Below the pieces are notes generated by a model. The model was given only the letters and a program-made list of their open reading frames with translations, did no database searches and had not been told where the DNA came from. Positions 34,440 to 46,178 of a DNA stretch of 64,000 bases are shown here, one piece after another (positions within the stretch are counted from its first letter, which is position 1; each line of letters begins with the position of its first letter). This DNA comes from Nymphalis io. Lineage: Eukaryota; Arthropoda; Insecta; Lepidoptera; Nymphalidae. The translations under genes were made by a program, and so were the position numbers. The stretch spans positions 5,587,377 to 5,651,376 of the forward strand of contig NC_065902.1 in NCBI RefSeq assembly GCF_905147045.1. Direction: 5' to 3'.

Positions 34440-37400
34440 CTGCAAATAAAAAAAAACATGTTAAATTTTAGAAGTTACGTTAATCTTAAAAAATTGACGC
34501 TTATCTAAAACAGAATTAGATACAGTGGATTTAATTAAATTCACTGGTATGCGGTCGGATGAAATTCTGTCACATGCTCCTAATCTTCATCTTAAAATGT
34601 GAGCTTTTTGCCTTGGCAGTGGATGGAAAGGACGGACTGCTACTATAAGTAATAAAAATTTACAAAAATATGGTGTAATGATGGAGAATGGCGGTATGGA
34701 TATATATATGGAGATAAAAGTCCCCCACCCCGGACCACCATTATAGAGTGCCACCGTAAAATACTATAAAATATTATTAAACTATAAATATAAACTTTCC
34801 ATAAACAATCAGTAATAATCAATAGGAGCGCAAACAAAGAGCGGAGGTAAGTGAATACGACTAATATATACGAAATAATATCTAATAACCTCCTAACCTA
34901 GTAAACCGACTAATAACGAGATATTAGGTATAACATTATTTACTAATTTATTATTTATTTCAAAGCAAGAAATAAACTTTAAACAACACCACACTTTTAA
35001 TATTCTGCTCTCTTGGTACTTTGAACAATTAAATTTTCTAGCTATAATTTATTAAAAATTAAAGAAGCGCTGAAGTTGTTTGGCCAAAAGCTTCTCAACA
35101 CTTATTGTAATGGTCCTGGTATCCTGGTACTTTGAATCTATGTATACATATAATAAATTTGTAACTAATCGCTGTCTGTACATGGAAGATATACGAGTAA
35201 AACTATTACCGGGGGCCTTTATCAACGCAATATAACCCAAAACAATGATTGATAGAATTTGTGTCTCTTTGTCTGTGCACACTAAGGTTAGAAACGGCTT
35301 AACGGGTTCGAGTGCGGTTTTCATTAATATATTGTGGCTAACTTCACTTCAAATTTAGTGTTTGTTTTATTTCAAGCGGTTCGTAAATAATAAAGTTGTG
35401 TCAATTTAAAGAATCAAGTCGAATATTCGATAAAATTGCTATAAAATAACTGTTCAGTTGAATTGGCTGAAACTTTAGCTACCTATAAATAATAGTCTGT
35501 AAAATTATGATGATTAAAAGTTTATAGTAACATAACATATTAAAAAAAATGGACAGTTTCAGAGATTTACATACTTTCAATGTAAGTTGAAAGTATATAA
35601 ATCTCTGAAACATATGTAAAAATAGTACAAATCGTGACCACGTGGAATGGTGGCAATAATGTCCCCTTTGAATCGCAATTCCGATTCTCTGGGCGAAAAA
35701 TGAACCACTTAGTCAGATAAGAAGCACTTATTAAAAATGTATGATTTGCCTTTTTGGTTTTTAAAGTACACAATTTTCTGTGTAGGTGTCGTTTGCAGTG
35801 CGAATAAAGCACAGGGACCGACATTCAAGTATGTTGGAATAGCTTTAAAGGAATGATGTTTTTCTCATATACGATTCCAATTGTTCCCTATAGATCTGGG
35901 TGTGGCAACAATCAAAGAAAATCCTAATATGCCACAAAAATAAACTAAAAATGTTGTATATACTGAAATATTATGTCTGCTCCTAGTATTTTTTGTAGTT
36001 ATATGCCGGTGAAACCTTGGGCACAGCTCGTTGGAAATACGAATAATACATACAATACTATATACATACAATAATAATACATACATACAATACAAGTACA
36101 TTTCTAACATGAGACGACGGTTCCACAGCTTCTATAATTGTGCGTAACTTATAGTCTCCTAGTACAATTATAATTTATCATCACATAATCTAGCGCCGAA
36201 CAGCACATCTCCATATTCTTGCATGTCTTGTATGCTTTAAGTGTAAATAAGCCAATTTAACTACCGGCATAAGGGTATAACATCTTAGTTCCCAAAGTCG
36301 TTGGCGCTTTAGCTGTGTAAGGAATGTTATGGATGGCAAATGCCTATGGGCGATGGTGACCACTTATCATCAGGTGCGACTTATGCCATCTGCCAACATT
36401 TGCTAGTCCGACTACCTATTTTATATAAAAAAGACTAAGTAACTATATGTTAGGCTAAATTGTTACAGACTTACTTTTCTCTCATATATTTGAGAAATGT
36501 GGTATACTCGTAACCAGATGGTAAGACTATAGTAGTTACAGTCACCAGCCGATCTTCCGGCTTGGGTACCAGGAATTTGAATCCATAGTTCTGCAATAGC
36601 TTGTGAAATTGAGCCGTAGTTTGGACGTGGCGTTCCCAAAACTTTGGAAGTGTTATCTTGCAAATTTCCATCAAGCAACATCGAAGTGCCCAGATCAGTG
36701 GTGGACTCATGGTATGGTGGTACCTATTTAAAACAAGTAATGTTAAAGTCGTTTATAATATCAGTATTTTTTCGGATAAATATGCATCTTTAGTAAGATT
36801 AAATGAAATTAAAAGGATAAGGATGTTAATAATCTATTACTGACATTCGTGTGTTACCGTAGCAGTTCCATTGTTGCGCCAACAACTTAATATCGAAATA
36901 AAAAGGTGGATCATGTTTTCTGTTCATTATTTTCTCTCTGTAAAAAGAAAGGTTTTGAATATATTTATTTTAATCATTTGATAGGACATCTTTTTCACGC
37001 TTAAATTATCTTAACTTAAAAAAAACGAATTGTGTCCGTTGATCTTTTGTGAAGATTGCGGTCTTAAATCCAGACTAGCATTACTGATTTAACATGTGCT
37101 GCATTTTATTTGTTTTTAATAATACGTACTAGAGAATCGTGATAGAATAAGCTCGGAACCTTTGCCTTATAAGGCAATGTATGGAAAGACAAATTATTGC
37201 TCAACTTTTTTCAAATGTTTACATTAATATATTTTTTTCAATTTTAATTTTGAATTTTTTTTTAACGCGAGATTTGTTGCTAAAATATTTGTTATTTAGA
37301 GAAAAGGTTTACTTAGTTTATATTTATAATAGAATTAAGGAATAAAAACTTACTCGGCTCTCGCGCTGAATGCTACGGGAGAGATGCCTGCTGGTCCACC

Positions 37401-40400
37401 GAGAGCCTTCTGGGTTGACGTGTACACGGCGTCCACACCCCATTCGTCCATAAAGAAAGGCTCTGCGGCTATTGATACTACAGTATCAACCATTAAGAGG
37501 GCTCCATATCTTTGAAAGAAAAACATATGAAGTATGTTATATAGGAAGAAAAATGGGTTTTTATTAAATTTTAATGACAATTTAATATGAGAGGATAACA
37601 TATGAAACCATTAACATGTTATGATCTGGAAGACATGCAAGAAAAAACAACATTATAATTAATTTGTAAGACTTATGTTCTATAATAACTTTTTATTCGT
37701 TTCTAGAATATTAATGCTGAGTTTATTATATACCTAAATGGTTTTATTCAATATTATTAATTGACTTTAAGGTAGAGGGAAGGTAATGAATGTTTTTTCT
37801 AATGTATAAATTATTTCTAATGTATAAATTTAAATGTATTTTTCTAATGTATAAATTTAAATGTATAAATTATTTCTCGAGAGTGATCCTATTTGAAAGA
37901 TATCTACTTCTGAGTAAATTTATTTATATCTATATAAATTTTAACCTGTTATGTGTATATTGTAATAATATTCTTTTTTATCGCTGGAAAAATGCATTAC
38001 GCGTTTCACCTACGGTAAACTTTGGGGGGGGGGGGGGGTTAGACTTGCCAGTGTCCTAGGCAGCGAGTGCGCCCCGAACATCGGATTACCCACTAAAAAA
38101 CCAGCGGTACCCTTTCCGTCTAAACGGGGAGTGCCACGGGATCGCTTGCGCATGCTACCGTGACACTCTGAGCGATAAAATAGAATAGAATATGCTTTAT
38201 TGTACACCAAAAGAGTTACGGAACCATAGTTTTAAACAGAAACATAAAAAAAACGAAAACTATTAATGTACAAAAAGCGGTTTTATCGCTAAAAGAGCGA
38301 TCTCTTCCAGACAACCTTTGGGTGAAGGACATGAAATAAATAATGCGGTAAGTAGGTGTACAGATCATTTTTAAAATAATTAACTTAAATAAAACATATA
38401 CAATACTGTAATATATATGTAAATGATATATATAAAAATAATAATCAAATGTCTTTACACAAAAACATTCTCCAGAATACATTCTCAATCTTAATTTGTA
38501 AAAACACGAGACATTGTTCATTGCAAGCATTACATTTTAAATGTCTGTACAGTTTGCAGATTTTCTATTCTTAACGTAAATATTTACGTTAAATTTTCGC
38601 CGCGTTCTTGCTCGTTTCCACTGCATGTTAATTGCGGACTCCTTGAGAAGATGTAATTAAAAGAGTTTTTAACTTGGAAGTGTTCTGTGACCTAAGTTGC
38701 AAGGAAAAATATCTAGTCGTGGGGGAAAGAGATAGGAGATGTAATTAGATTGTTCAGTTTCCCGTGTCTCGCTTTAGTTCGAGGCATTAAATAGTTTTTC
38801 TGCTGAACTTTTCCCGTTTTCAGTTGTCGTAAAAAGTGCATTCCTGAAAATTCTGTGATGTAATTTAGCTTATGAAGCAGATACGCTTTCCTACAATTAA
38901 ATGTGGTTCAGTTTAAATGTTGGTTACAACACCATTCACAGCCATTAGAACGATAATTTGACTTGTTTGAGTGTCAAATATTTTTGTGAACTACCTACGA
39001 ATTATAATAAAAAAATCATTCATTCAACATCAGAATCAAGCATTAATTCCAATATATTTGACACATTAAGTAGATGTTAGTTTAATAAACATTATTATGA
39101 TGAAAATTCATTATTAAATATACCTGCGTGACATATATGAAAGAGAATAATCAATATGTTAAAAAAACAGTGAATTTCATTTACTAATTCATTTTCAAGG
39201 AAACGTGTACGCTATCTGTTTGATTGCCCCTTTTCATGTAACAAAGAAACAAAAGTCGCCTAACGAACAATACCAAAAGCTTGTCATGCAGGCGGGCTCC
39301 CTTCGTGACTCCACTAGCCTTAAATCATATAGCAGCGTGACACTTTCTACTAACAAGAACTCTTCTCACCCATTCCTTAGAGAAGGAAACTTAGCACAGA
39401 TAAAAAATATAAGCCTTTTATTATTCTTGTATCAAGCTTTATATTACAAACGTCCAATTAAAGTGGCGGGGAGCCTGTGTTTGCTTAACTAATGGACGTT
39501 CCAGATTAAAAATAAACACTTTAGAGGCATGTTGATGTTGCGAAAAGCTCGCGTGCTATAAAATATGTGAATTTACCTTTAAGAGTGTTCGTCACACTAC
39601 CCTCTTATTGTAATGTGAGACTTACATGCGATGCAAATTTATAGGTTAAATATGCACAGTAAAAATGAGGTCGAGTAGCCGCAAGCCGGGCGCGCGGTCG
39701 CTGTTCTACAAGGGTGTTTAGGAGTATGCAAATTTTTAATGGGTGATAGCTTTACCGCCTTTGTTATGGATGTTATACATATAGTAGTCAGTCTTGAGCC
39801 TTGTTCACATTTACTAGATGCAGCAAATTTCGTTGTGTTCTATTTAAAAAAAAAAAATTTACTTGTGGCATAGATCTCCAAGCCCCACCAGATTCTGAAC
39901 GGTCCCCGTTGAAGAATCCCCGTGAGTAATGAAGAGGGCCGTCGGCTTTAATTTTTCTAGCTCTCTTTCAAGCTGTTCCAAGCTGAATGTTGTGTTGTAA
40001 GGGATACGAACTTGCACTGCGTTAATTCCTGTAATTAATTGTTTATTAACTAACAGGATTGTTCTGTCATTAGGGGTCAGCTTAATGTTAAATTCTTAAC
40101 GAATAAACTGAAATAGTAAAATAGCAGCGAATACAGTGTTCTTTTATAGAATTACGAGAAACTTGTAACTGTACATCACTTACTTTAATTAATTAAAACA
40201 AGTCGATTGATGTCCGATTACTTAAATTTAAGAAACAATCCGTTTGAATTCTAACGGATGGTAGAATTGTTTACGAAGTAAATCAAACGCATTCCTATAA
40301 AAAAATTGTAAGCTTCAAAGTCACATGTATAGGATCGACTTAAAGTAGTAACTTAAAAAATAACGGTTACTGTTCAATGACGAATCTGTACTTATATTAA

Positions 40401-42222
40401 AAAAATATATACTACGAGCAATAATTTATCCAATAATACTAATTTTCTACAGATATACAGGTACATAAAGTTTGCAGAAAAATATATTTTTAATAAATGT
40501 ACACCTATATGTACATATTTTTTAATCAATTACAGTAATACTGCGTGACGGCTCCCTACGTCCTTACTCAGTCTGCTATTACCCAGCGGAAATACATTGT
40601 GCAGCACTTTAATGTAATTTTTCCAATATATACGTTCAATTTTTTATGTTTCTTGATATTCATAATTAGATTACATTTTTATTTTATTCATTTGAATGTT
40701 TGTAAACATTAAAACGACTTATACTTATACTATAAAGTATTATAAAAATATAGCTAAATAAATTAGCGTTTATGTTAATATTAAAATAATTGGTAAAATT
40801 AAAGTTTTTTGTATTTAAACGGTTATTTTTTTTAAATCAGTAACAATAGAAATAAACATAAATAATTTTTTACGCTTTAAATTCCTACACTCATCGAACT
40901 TCATATCTTCATCTCTTTCTAAAAATCTCGTAGCAAGTTAAATCGAAATCTATAACGCAGTTTTCGAACTCAGAATATGTACATGTACTGTTCATTAATG
41001 GTAAATGTTATACGAATAACAATAAAAAATATTTTTATTACCGCGTCTTTTAGCCATATCAAAGGCTCGTTCATCCCAAATGCCCCTTGTTGCGATCAAC
41101 AGTGTCTCTCCTGGAGCTACGAGGTTAGTGATAACTGCCTCAGTGCCTGAGTTACCAGATCCACTGACAGCCAACACGAGATTGCTCTTAGTCTGAAACA
41201 GATACTTCAGTCCGACCCGGATGTCCGCCAATACCTAAAGAAAGATTTTTTTTTAAATAATGCGGATACATTTTAAGACAAACATCCAGCAACATTTATT
41301 GTATTAAATATAGTATTTATAAAAATATACGTTGTTACATAACACTCAAAGTAATCGAAATAATGGTTAGTAAAATTACAGTACTAAGTGATTTGCTTGG
41401 AAATAAAAAAAAAAAACTTTTGAAGTAAAACATTAATAGGAATGAATAATCTTTTCCTTACAATTTTGAACATCGAATTCGGATCGTCTTAGATCTTCAA
41501 GAAATAAGTAATTTGAAATAACTACACATAATTGGTGTGTGCCCTTTTAAATTAAAAATAAGTCTCATTTCAATGGTTACAGTAACTTATACATTGAAAG
41601 TTAATTTGTAAAACACGTCACAACATTATAAATTAGTACGATAGAAAAAGAATATACCTATTATGTATTTGTTAATTCAGACCGTAAATCAGTGTTGGAT
41701 TGCAGTTGCAAATGCATTTACTGATTCAATTTATTTTAAACTGGACGTTTACTCAATTAATAAAACAACTTTTGTCCTGCAATCTATCACGATTGTCGCT
41801 TTTTGTTCTGTTTAATTTAAAAGATACAATTTTGAAAAAATCTTAAATGTTTTTTATGTAAACTAGATTTTTTACACACGGTATTGAACAACATTTATCT
41901 AGGTTTTCTATCCGCGAGATGAAGTTTGTTATTCGGTAATTATAACGAGTTACTCTATTTCCAAATAAAACTTTGTATTTATATAACCTTGTGACACGTG
42001 ATCTTAGATCACGTGGTTGGCTATTTTTTATATTAAATATAATTTTAAAATGATGTAACTCACATTGAAGAATTCATCACACAAGGGTGATAGAACCGGT
42101 TTAGTAAGAGCTTCAGCGACTGAAGGCCACAATTCACACGGGCCCGGTCCGCATAATAGCGGTTTTTTGTAAACACGATCTTCTATCTTTGGTACTGGCA
42201 CGATGAATTTTGAAGCTAACAT
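34286..42222 (-). CDS. Agxt: alanine-glyoxylate / serine-pyruvate aminotransferase, complete, 7 coding exons
   Basis: PLP-dependent class V aminotransferase that moves an amino group from alanine or serine to glyoxylate; mosquito relatives act on 3-hydroxykynurenine, so the substrate is not certain. Exons in transcript order: 42222-42064, 41234-41042, 40028-39863, 37509-37354, 36937-36845, 36723-36475, 34439-34286. Phases match and give 389 residues, the usual family length. Visible signatures: GPGP near residue 25; SGSGNSGTEA (77-86), with Asn where relatives have His; GDSSTG (158-163); VDTV with the PLP-binding Asp at 181; the Schiff-base Lys at 207 in STQKALGGP; YHHT at 257; and the substrate-carboxylate Arg at 357 in KALRIG. 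The C-terminus is SSL, a weak peroxisomal-type signal at best. A splice acceptor 8 bp upstream of the ATG implies a separate 5' non-coding exon, not located. Confidence 0.94.
35556..35611. repeat. near-perfect inverted repeat, hairpin of 56 nt in aminotransferase intron
   Basis: Arms 35556-35580 and 35587-35611 pair over 25 bp with one mismatch, around the 6-nt loop tgtaag. Confidence 0.85.
36035..36103. repeat. imperfect (ATAC)n simple repeat
   Basis: atacatacaatac-type units repeat with aataat interruptions, in an aminotransferase intron. Confidence 0.75.
36236..36433 (+). mobile_element. SINE family A 3' part, aminotransferase intron
   Basis: Contains acatcttagttcccaaag, gaccacttatcatcaggtg and the tail tactattttatataaaaaa-like end. 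It ends about 40 bp from aminotransferase exon 6, near that exon's donor. Confidence 0.75.
36475..36723 (-). CDS. Agxt: aminotransferase exon 6 (residues 257-338)
   Basis: YHHTMSPPLIWALRCCLMEI, then LVPKPEDRLVTVTTIVLPSG. Acceptor TTAAATAG, donor GTAAGT, 249 bp. Confidence 0.94.
36845..36937 (-). CDS. Agxt: aminotransferase exon 5 (residues 226-255)
   Basis: EKIMNRKHDPPFYFDIKLLA and QQWNCYGNTR, matching the family FYFDIKWLANFWG region. 93 bp. The donor is GTCAGT; this choice restores the frame into YHHT in the next exon, whereas a GTAATA site 4 bp further on would not. Confidence 0.9.
37354..37509 (-). CDS. Agxt: aminotransferase exon 4 with PLP-lysine (residues 174-224)
   Basis: YGALLMVDTVVSIAAEPFFM and TSTQKALGGPAGISPVAF. 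Carries the cofactor-binding Asp181 and Schiff-base Lys207. Acceptor TTTCAAAG, donor GTAAGT. Confidence 0.95.
37786..37875. repeat. minisatellite with ctaatgtataaatt unit
   Basis: ttctaatgtataaatt occurs three times, and tttaaatgtataaatt-type variants lie between. Lies in an aminotransferase intron. Confidence 0.8.
38025..38340 (-). mobile_element. non-LTR retrotransposon 3' UTR fragments, aminotransferase intron
   Basis: Two joined pieces. 38025-38175 begins with a run of about 14 G and contains ctaaacggggagtgccacgg. 38176-38340, read on the minus strand, has aaaggttgtctggaagagat cgctctttta, then a tgtacaataaagcat end typical of lepidopteran LINE 3' UTRs. Confidence 0.55.
39863..40028 (-). 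CDS. Agxt: aminotransferase exon 3 (residues 119-172)
   Basis: Encodes INAVQVRIPYNTTFSLEQLE and LFITHGDSSTGTVQNL, the family GDSSTG motif. Acceptor ATTACAG, donor GTAAAT, 166 bp, phases 1 and 2. Confidence 0.93.
41042..41234 (-). CDS. Agxt: aminotransferase exon 2 (residues 54-117)
   Basis: VLADIRVGLKYLFQTKSNLV followed by SGSGNSGTEA and GIWDERAFDMAKRR. Acceptor TTTCTTTAG, donor GTAATA, 193 bp, ending in phase 1 (Gly118 split). Confidence 0.94.
41995..42015. promoter_or_regulatory. paired CACGTG E-box palindrome, aminotransferase intron 1
   Basis: CACGTGATC and GATCACGTG flank TTA, making two full E-boxes in a 21-bp palindrome about 50 bp inside the intron after coding exon 1. CACGTG is bound by bHLH factors such as CLOCK/CYCLE or Myc/Max (general knowledge); use here is inferred. 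Confidence 0.4.
42064..42222 (-). CDS. Agxt: aminotransferase exon 1 (residues 1-53)
   Basis: Starts MLASKFIVPVPKIEDRVYKK and contains LLCGPGPCELWPSVAEAL. Donor AAT|GTGAGT. The acceptor TTTTGTAG at 42230 shows the exon begins at 42229 with only seven bases of 5' UTR in it. Confidence 0.93.
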
Positions 42223-42229
42223 GTTGAGT

Positions 42230-44743
42230 CTACAAAAATATATTAATGAAAATAGTGATAAATATAAGTAGTAATATATAGTGTAATAACATTAAAATGT
42301 TTTTGATCATTGACGGTTGAAAAATAAACATTTAAACATGTTTTCCAACAGACGCTTACTATGTATATTATCTATTTCGTTGGTGAGCGCGGCAGGTGCA
42401 ACTGTGTCAAAACGTCGGGAAAAATAAATAAAAAAAGATAGCGTTTAAAATCGAGTACTTACATAACATATAAAATAGGCTATTAAAAAAATGATGTGTG
42501 AATTCGCATAATTTTAATCAATTGTCAACTTATGCTTATTTTATTATTATGTTCTCACCATGCTGCTTCAATTCGGCAGTTTCGTCCAATACATGATCTC
42601 CGCACGATTCCCTTCACGATCAAACATGAGTTGAACACAAATTAAGACTGGATAAAACTTCTTTTGTTGCTTGCCTGGGCATGAACCCGCAATCTTTGTT
42701 TAAGATGTGTTTTAGTCGCTGAACTTACAGTGCGCATATTTTAGTATGCAATTAGTATTTAGATAGTGCACTATTTAAAAAAGCAATAAAACCCAATAAT
42801 TATCGAATTGAATAAGTAAATAAGCTCATTATAAATTGACCTTTGATTGCCTCAATTAAATTTCTCTATTGATTAACTATGCAAAGAAATAAATAATTTA
42901 TTTTACCGCCATTTTACTACCAAGCCAAGCCAAGCAAGGAATACCTTAGTATTCCTAGAGTTGACTATAAGAAGTATTTAGGTACATTAGTCAAAAGCCG
43001 ATATTAGAATCTATTTCCGCTCTTGCCGAACGGTATTCACGTCTTGTCAAAGAGAGTTTATCGACCTTTGTCTCTATAATAAATGTACTTGTTTTAAGGT
43101 CTAAAATATATTACATACTTGTGATACTGTTTACTCAAAATCCCTATACTTGTGTATAGCAATAAGGTAAATTTAGTTTTTTCCTAACTATTTTGAGCAT
43201 CGCCAGCTTCTAATAATAATATATTGTCAATAATTATTCTTATTTAGTTGAGACTTAAATAACAATTAACATATAGCACATAAAACGTATTGTATATAAC
43301 ATATAATACAAATTTTATAAAAATCAAATTAGTAGTTTTAGAATAAACATTAATATACAGCAATTATTAAAGTAAATAGAATAGAATTTCTTAACTATAA
43401 ATATAATTTTAAAAATATTAATTGTTTTTTTTTTAAGAATTCGATGCATAATATTGTATAAAAACTAAATTAACTTAAAAATGCTCAGAGCGCTTCTTTA
43501 TCCACTTTTAGACTTTTATTACGTAGAGTTAGCCAAGAGCAAAAAAGTGTCGCGCGTTGTAATATATTCAGCTCGTTGTGACCGATATTTTGGACGAGTA
43601 ACCGTGAAGTTTGGTTACCGGAATCGGGTTAATGTTTAGATTTAGTGCTAATAGGGTGGTTGTAAATTTGCTGCAATGTTCTGGCGCTATCGGATGGCAC
43701 ATTTGGCAAGTACGCCTCGCCCGGGGCTCGCGACGCTTGCCAGCCTCATATTTGTTCCGCTGCTATCGCCCGTTGGTAACCGCGGTTTAACAATTGTTTT
43801 TATATCCCATTTAACAAGACTCGTTTGCAATTATTTCACGCGGTATAACGATAGAGCAAGACGGGGATAGTGCGATAGGAAAGGTCGGAGGTTGCATGCG
43901 ATGTTCAGCGATAAGGGTTTCGTTATGAGATTGAAAGTGGAAAGAGGATAAAACAAGTTCAATGTTGCTTCGACAAATTGATTCGATTCCCATCGTGACT
44001 GTGGATGTAGTCCCGACGGATGAACGAGAAAGAAAGTAGACAAGCGATCCGTGGAGACCTTCGTTCGTAAATAAGAAGCTGTCTTCGAGTGCCATCTTTC
44101 CAAAAGTGATATTCTTAAGGTGATATTGAACAAACATCGTTGTACCGTTATTTAGGATAACCAAGAAAATATACCACTTAAATTAATAAATCTCTAATGA
44201 AGTGCTGCACATAACAACGTCAAAAATATAAAAATAGCGTTACGTGTCTTAATTAATACACGAAATTACAAACAATTATTATAATCACAAGTATTGGAGA
44301 TACAATTAAAAATTTCTTTCGTTCAAAAAAGGAGTACTTACTTGTGTATGTATTTTATAACACAATCACTTACACGCAAAAAAGGGATCTATAGTTCTTA
44401 TTTACAAGTATCACACGATTCCGGTGTCGCATTCAGAAGACAAATGATTAATTATGTTGTTCACAGTAATGAGGCAACTTAGTGATAACCTATTAATTTC
44501 GATAATAATCATTATTAAAAGTTACAAAGATGGTTGACAACGCATGTACGCTTCTTGTTTATTCTTTTCTTTTACAGTTCAGACCATCGATTTTACTAAG
44601 AAGAACTGGCTTGAAACTTCGTAGTTACTTATGTACGAGTATGTATGTCAATAAAATACATTTCAATTAATAAATATGCGGTATGAATTTCAACTAATAC
44701 TTATTCTACTTTTTTTATCAACAGTTTATAATTTATATATATA
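42230..44743. other. upstream region of the aminotransferase gene
   Basis: Should contain the 5' non-coding exon and promoter, but neither was located. A GC-richer segment at about 43.48-44.16 kb has overlapping minus-strand frames (100 and 117 codons) with no recognisable motif. It is a candidate promoter/5' UTR or an old repeat. Confidence 0.45.
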
Positions 44744-45182
44744 AGGTCCTTAGATATGAAATTAGCATTTTGTCGTACTGACCACTTTGATCTGAAATAT
44801 CTCCTCTTTGGTTAAGAATTCCAAATTCAAATTTATAAATTCATTTAGCGGGTAAGTTAGATGAGCTACAATTGGAATATCTGCGACATCCACCGTACTC
44901 CCCGGACCTTGCTCCAATATATTACCATTTTTTCCGGAATTTGGACAACTTCTTACAAGGTAAAAAATTCAACTCCGATTCGGCAGTCCAAACCGCCTTC
45001 AAAGAGTTTATTGATTCTCGCCCCCATGGTTTTTTTAGTAAAGGGATCAATGAACTACCTATGAGATGGCAAAAGTGCATAGATAACAACGGTACATACT
45101 TTGATTAATTAAATATATTTTAGAAAAAAAATTGACTTTATGTTCCTCCCGTACAAAACGCCAATTTCATATGTAAGGACCT
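44744..45182 (+). mobile_element. mariner element with internal deletion, both terminal inverted repeats kept
   Basis: The ends form inverted repeats of roughly 30 bp (aggtcctta-atatgaaatt at the left, its complement at the right) next to TA. Between them lie about 100 bp of 5' sequence and a frame (44872-45108) with HPPYSPDLAPIYYHFFRNLD, LQGKKFNSDSAVQTAFKEF and MRWQKCIDNNGTYFD, the C-terminal third of a mariner transposase including the DxD-region segment. The N-terminal two thirds are missing, so it cannot make transposase. Confidence 0.88.
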
Positions 45183-45229
45183 AATATTCTAAACTAAAAA
45201 CGAGAATCACGAAAAAAATTATATACATA

Positions 45230-46178
45230 TAATTTATTGAGCAATTCGCGTTGCAATTCGCCTGTGGCACTTTGGTAGATATAAGGCTGTGATCCGAAAA
45301 ACCAAGTGGAGATCGAACCTCAACCTGATATTCCGCCACCCGACTAAGGTGGTCAAACAGTCGGCTAGTCTCCGAGTTACCATTGAGGGATCTGTAGAGG
45401 CAAGTTCACACTTACCATCAACATGGAGAAGGAGGGGTCCTCCAAGCAGCGTAGTCGGTGACAGCAAACACCCGTCCTGACGAACAAGCACACTCCGGCT
45501 TTCACTTTGAAGGACTCTTCAAGCATGTAGCCGGGATATTTAAGGTATCTCGACCTCACACAGCGTAGGTGTGGGGGGGGTGTGCATCGCTGAATAACCG
45601 TTATTTCTTATATGACGCGCTACCATAATAGAGAGTAAATAGAGGACGTGAAGCGATCATCACTGATCCGCCGTACGGAAAGGCCTCCGAACCCCCCCAG
45701 ATGTGGCCACCGGGACTCCACCATCCGGTCACCAACCGACACGATGGTCTACTCCGGGACTATGCGTAGCATGGTGGGACAGCCTCGTGAGCTGGTTAGG
45801 AACGCTTGGCCCCTGTACTATGCCACGGGCGGCCAGCGGAACAACCGTTCCTTCCTCGGTCTCCCTGTCCGGCAGTTCAAAATAATTTCCCCCGGCATTG
45901 GTTCACCATCTGTCTCCATTAGACCATCATATTTCGTTCGCGGCAATGAGCGCTCGGGCTCTGGCTGTACGCTGGCTGATCTCGAAACGTGGCAGCAAGT
46001 AGCCACTTCACGAGTTTTTCACCATGCGTACGGTGGTAACAAGCCAGGTGGATGATTGACATGCTACCACCAGATGAGCAGATGGTCGCTCAGATATCCC
46101 TAAGTCGCTTCTTACGACACCCATGGGAGAGAGAATTCAGAGGAGAGGGCAGTGAATTGTATTCTTTCTCCGTCACTG
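45230..46178 (+). mobile_element. composite LINE-derived segment, non-coding
   Basis: GC-rich block unlike its surroundings, with C- and G-runs (45571-45580, 45697-45703). It ends with cctaagtcgcttcttacgac acccatgggagag, a 3' UTR sequence common in lepidopteran non-LTR elements. Open frames of 60-135 codons on both strands show no domain I recognise. Confidence 0.5.

Larger units (their letters stand above)
37510..41041 (-). other. aminotransferase introns 3 and 2
   Basis: Apart from exon 3 (39863-40028), this holds a minisatellite, LINE 3' UTR fragments and AT-rich sequence. A GC-rich patch at about 39.67-39.72 kb and an open frame at 39205-39492 show no recognisable domain. Confidence 0.6.

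Noticed and set aside
39205..39492. 95-codon plus-strand frame inside an aminotransferase intron
   Set aside because: No domain, no splice context, and antisense to the host gene.
39667..39725. Short GC-rich frame MRSSSRKPGARSLFYKGV as a first exon
   Set aside because: It stops after 18 codons, the gtgttt donor is poor, and it is antisense within the aminotransferase gene.
43811..44164. Overlapping minus-strand frames of 117 and 100 codons
   Set aside because: Two overlapping frames in the same strand and no recognisable motif; Ser/Thr/Leu-rich composition suggests chance.
45648..46055. 135-codon frame in the LINE composite
   Set aside because: It lies in a GC-rich retroelement 3' segment with open frames on both strands and no domain.
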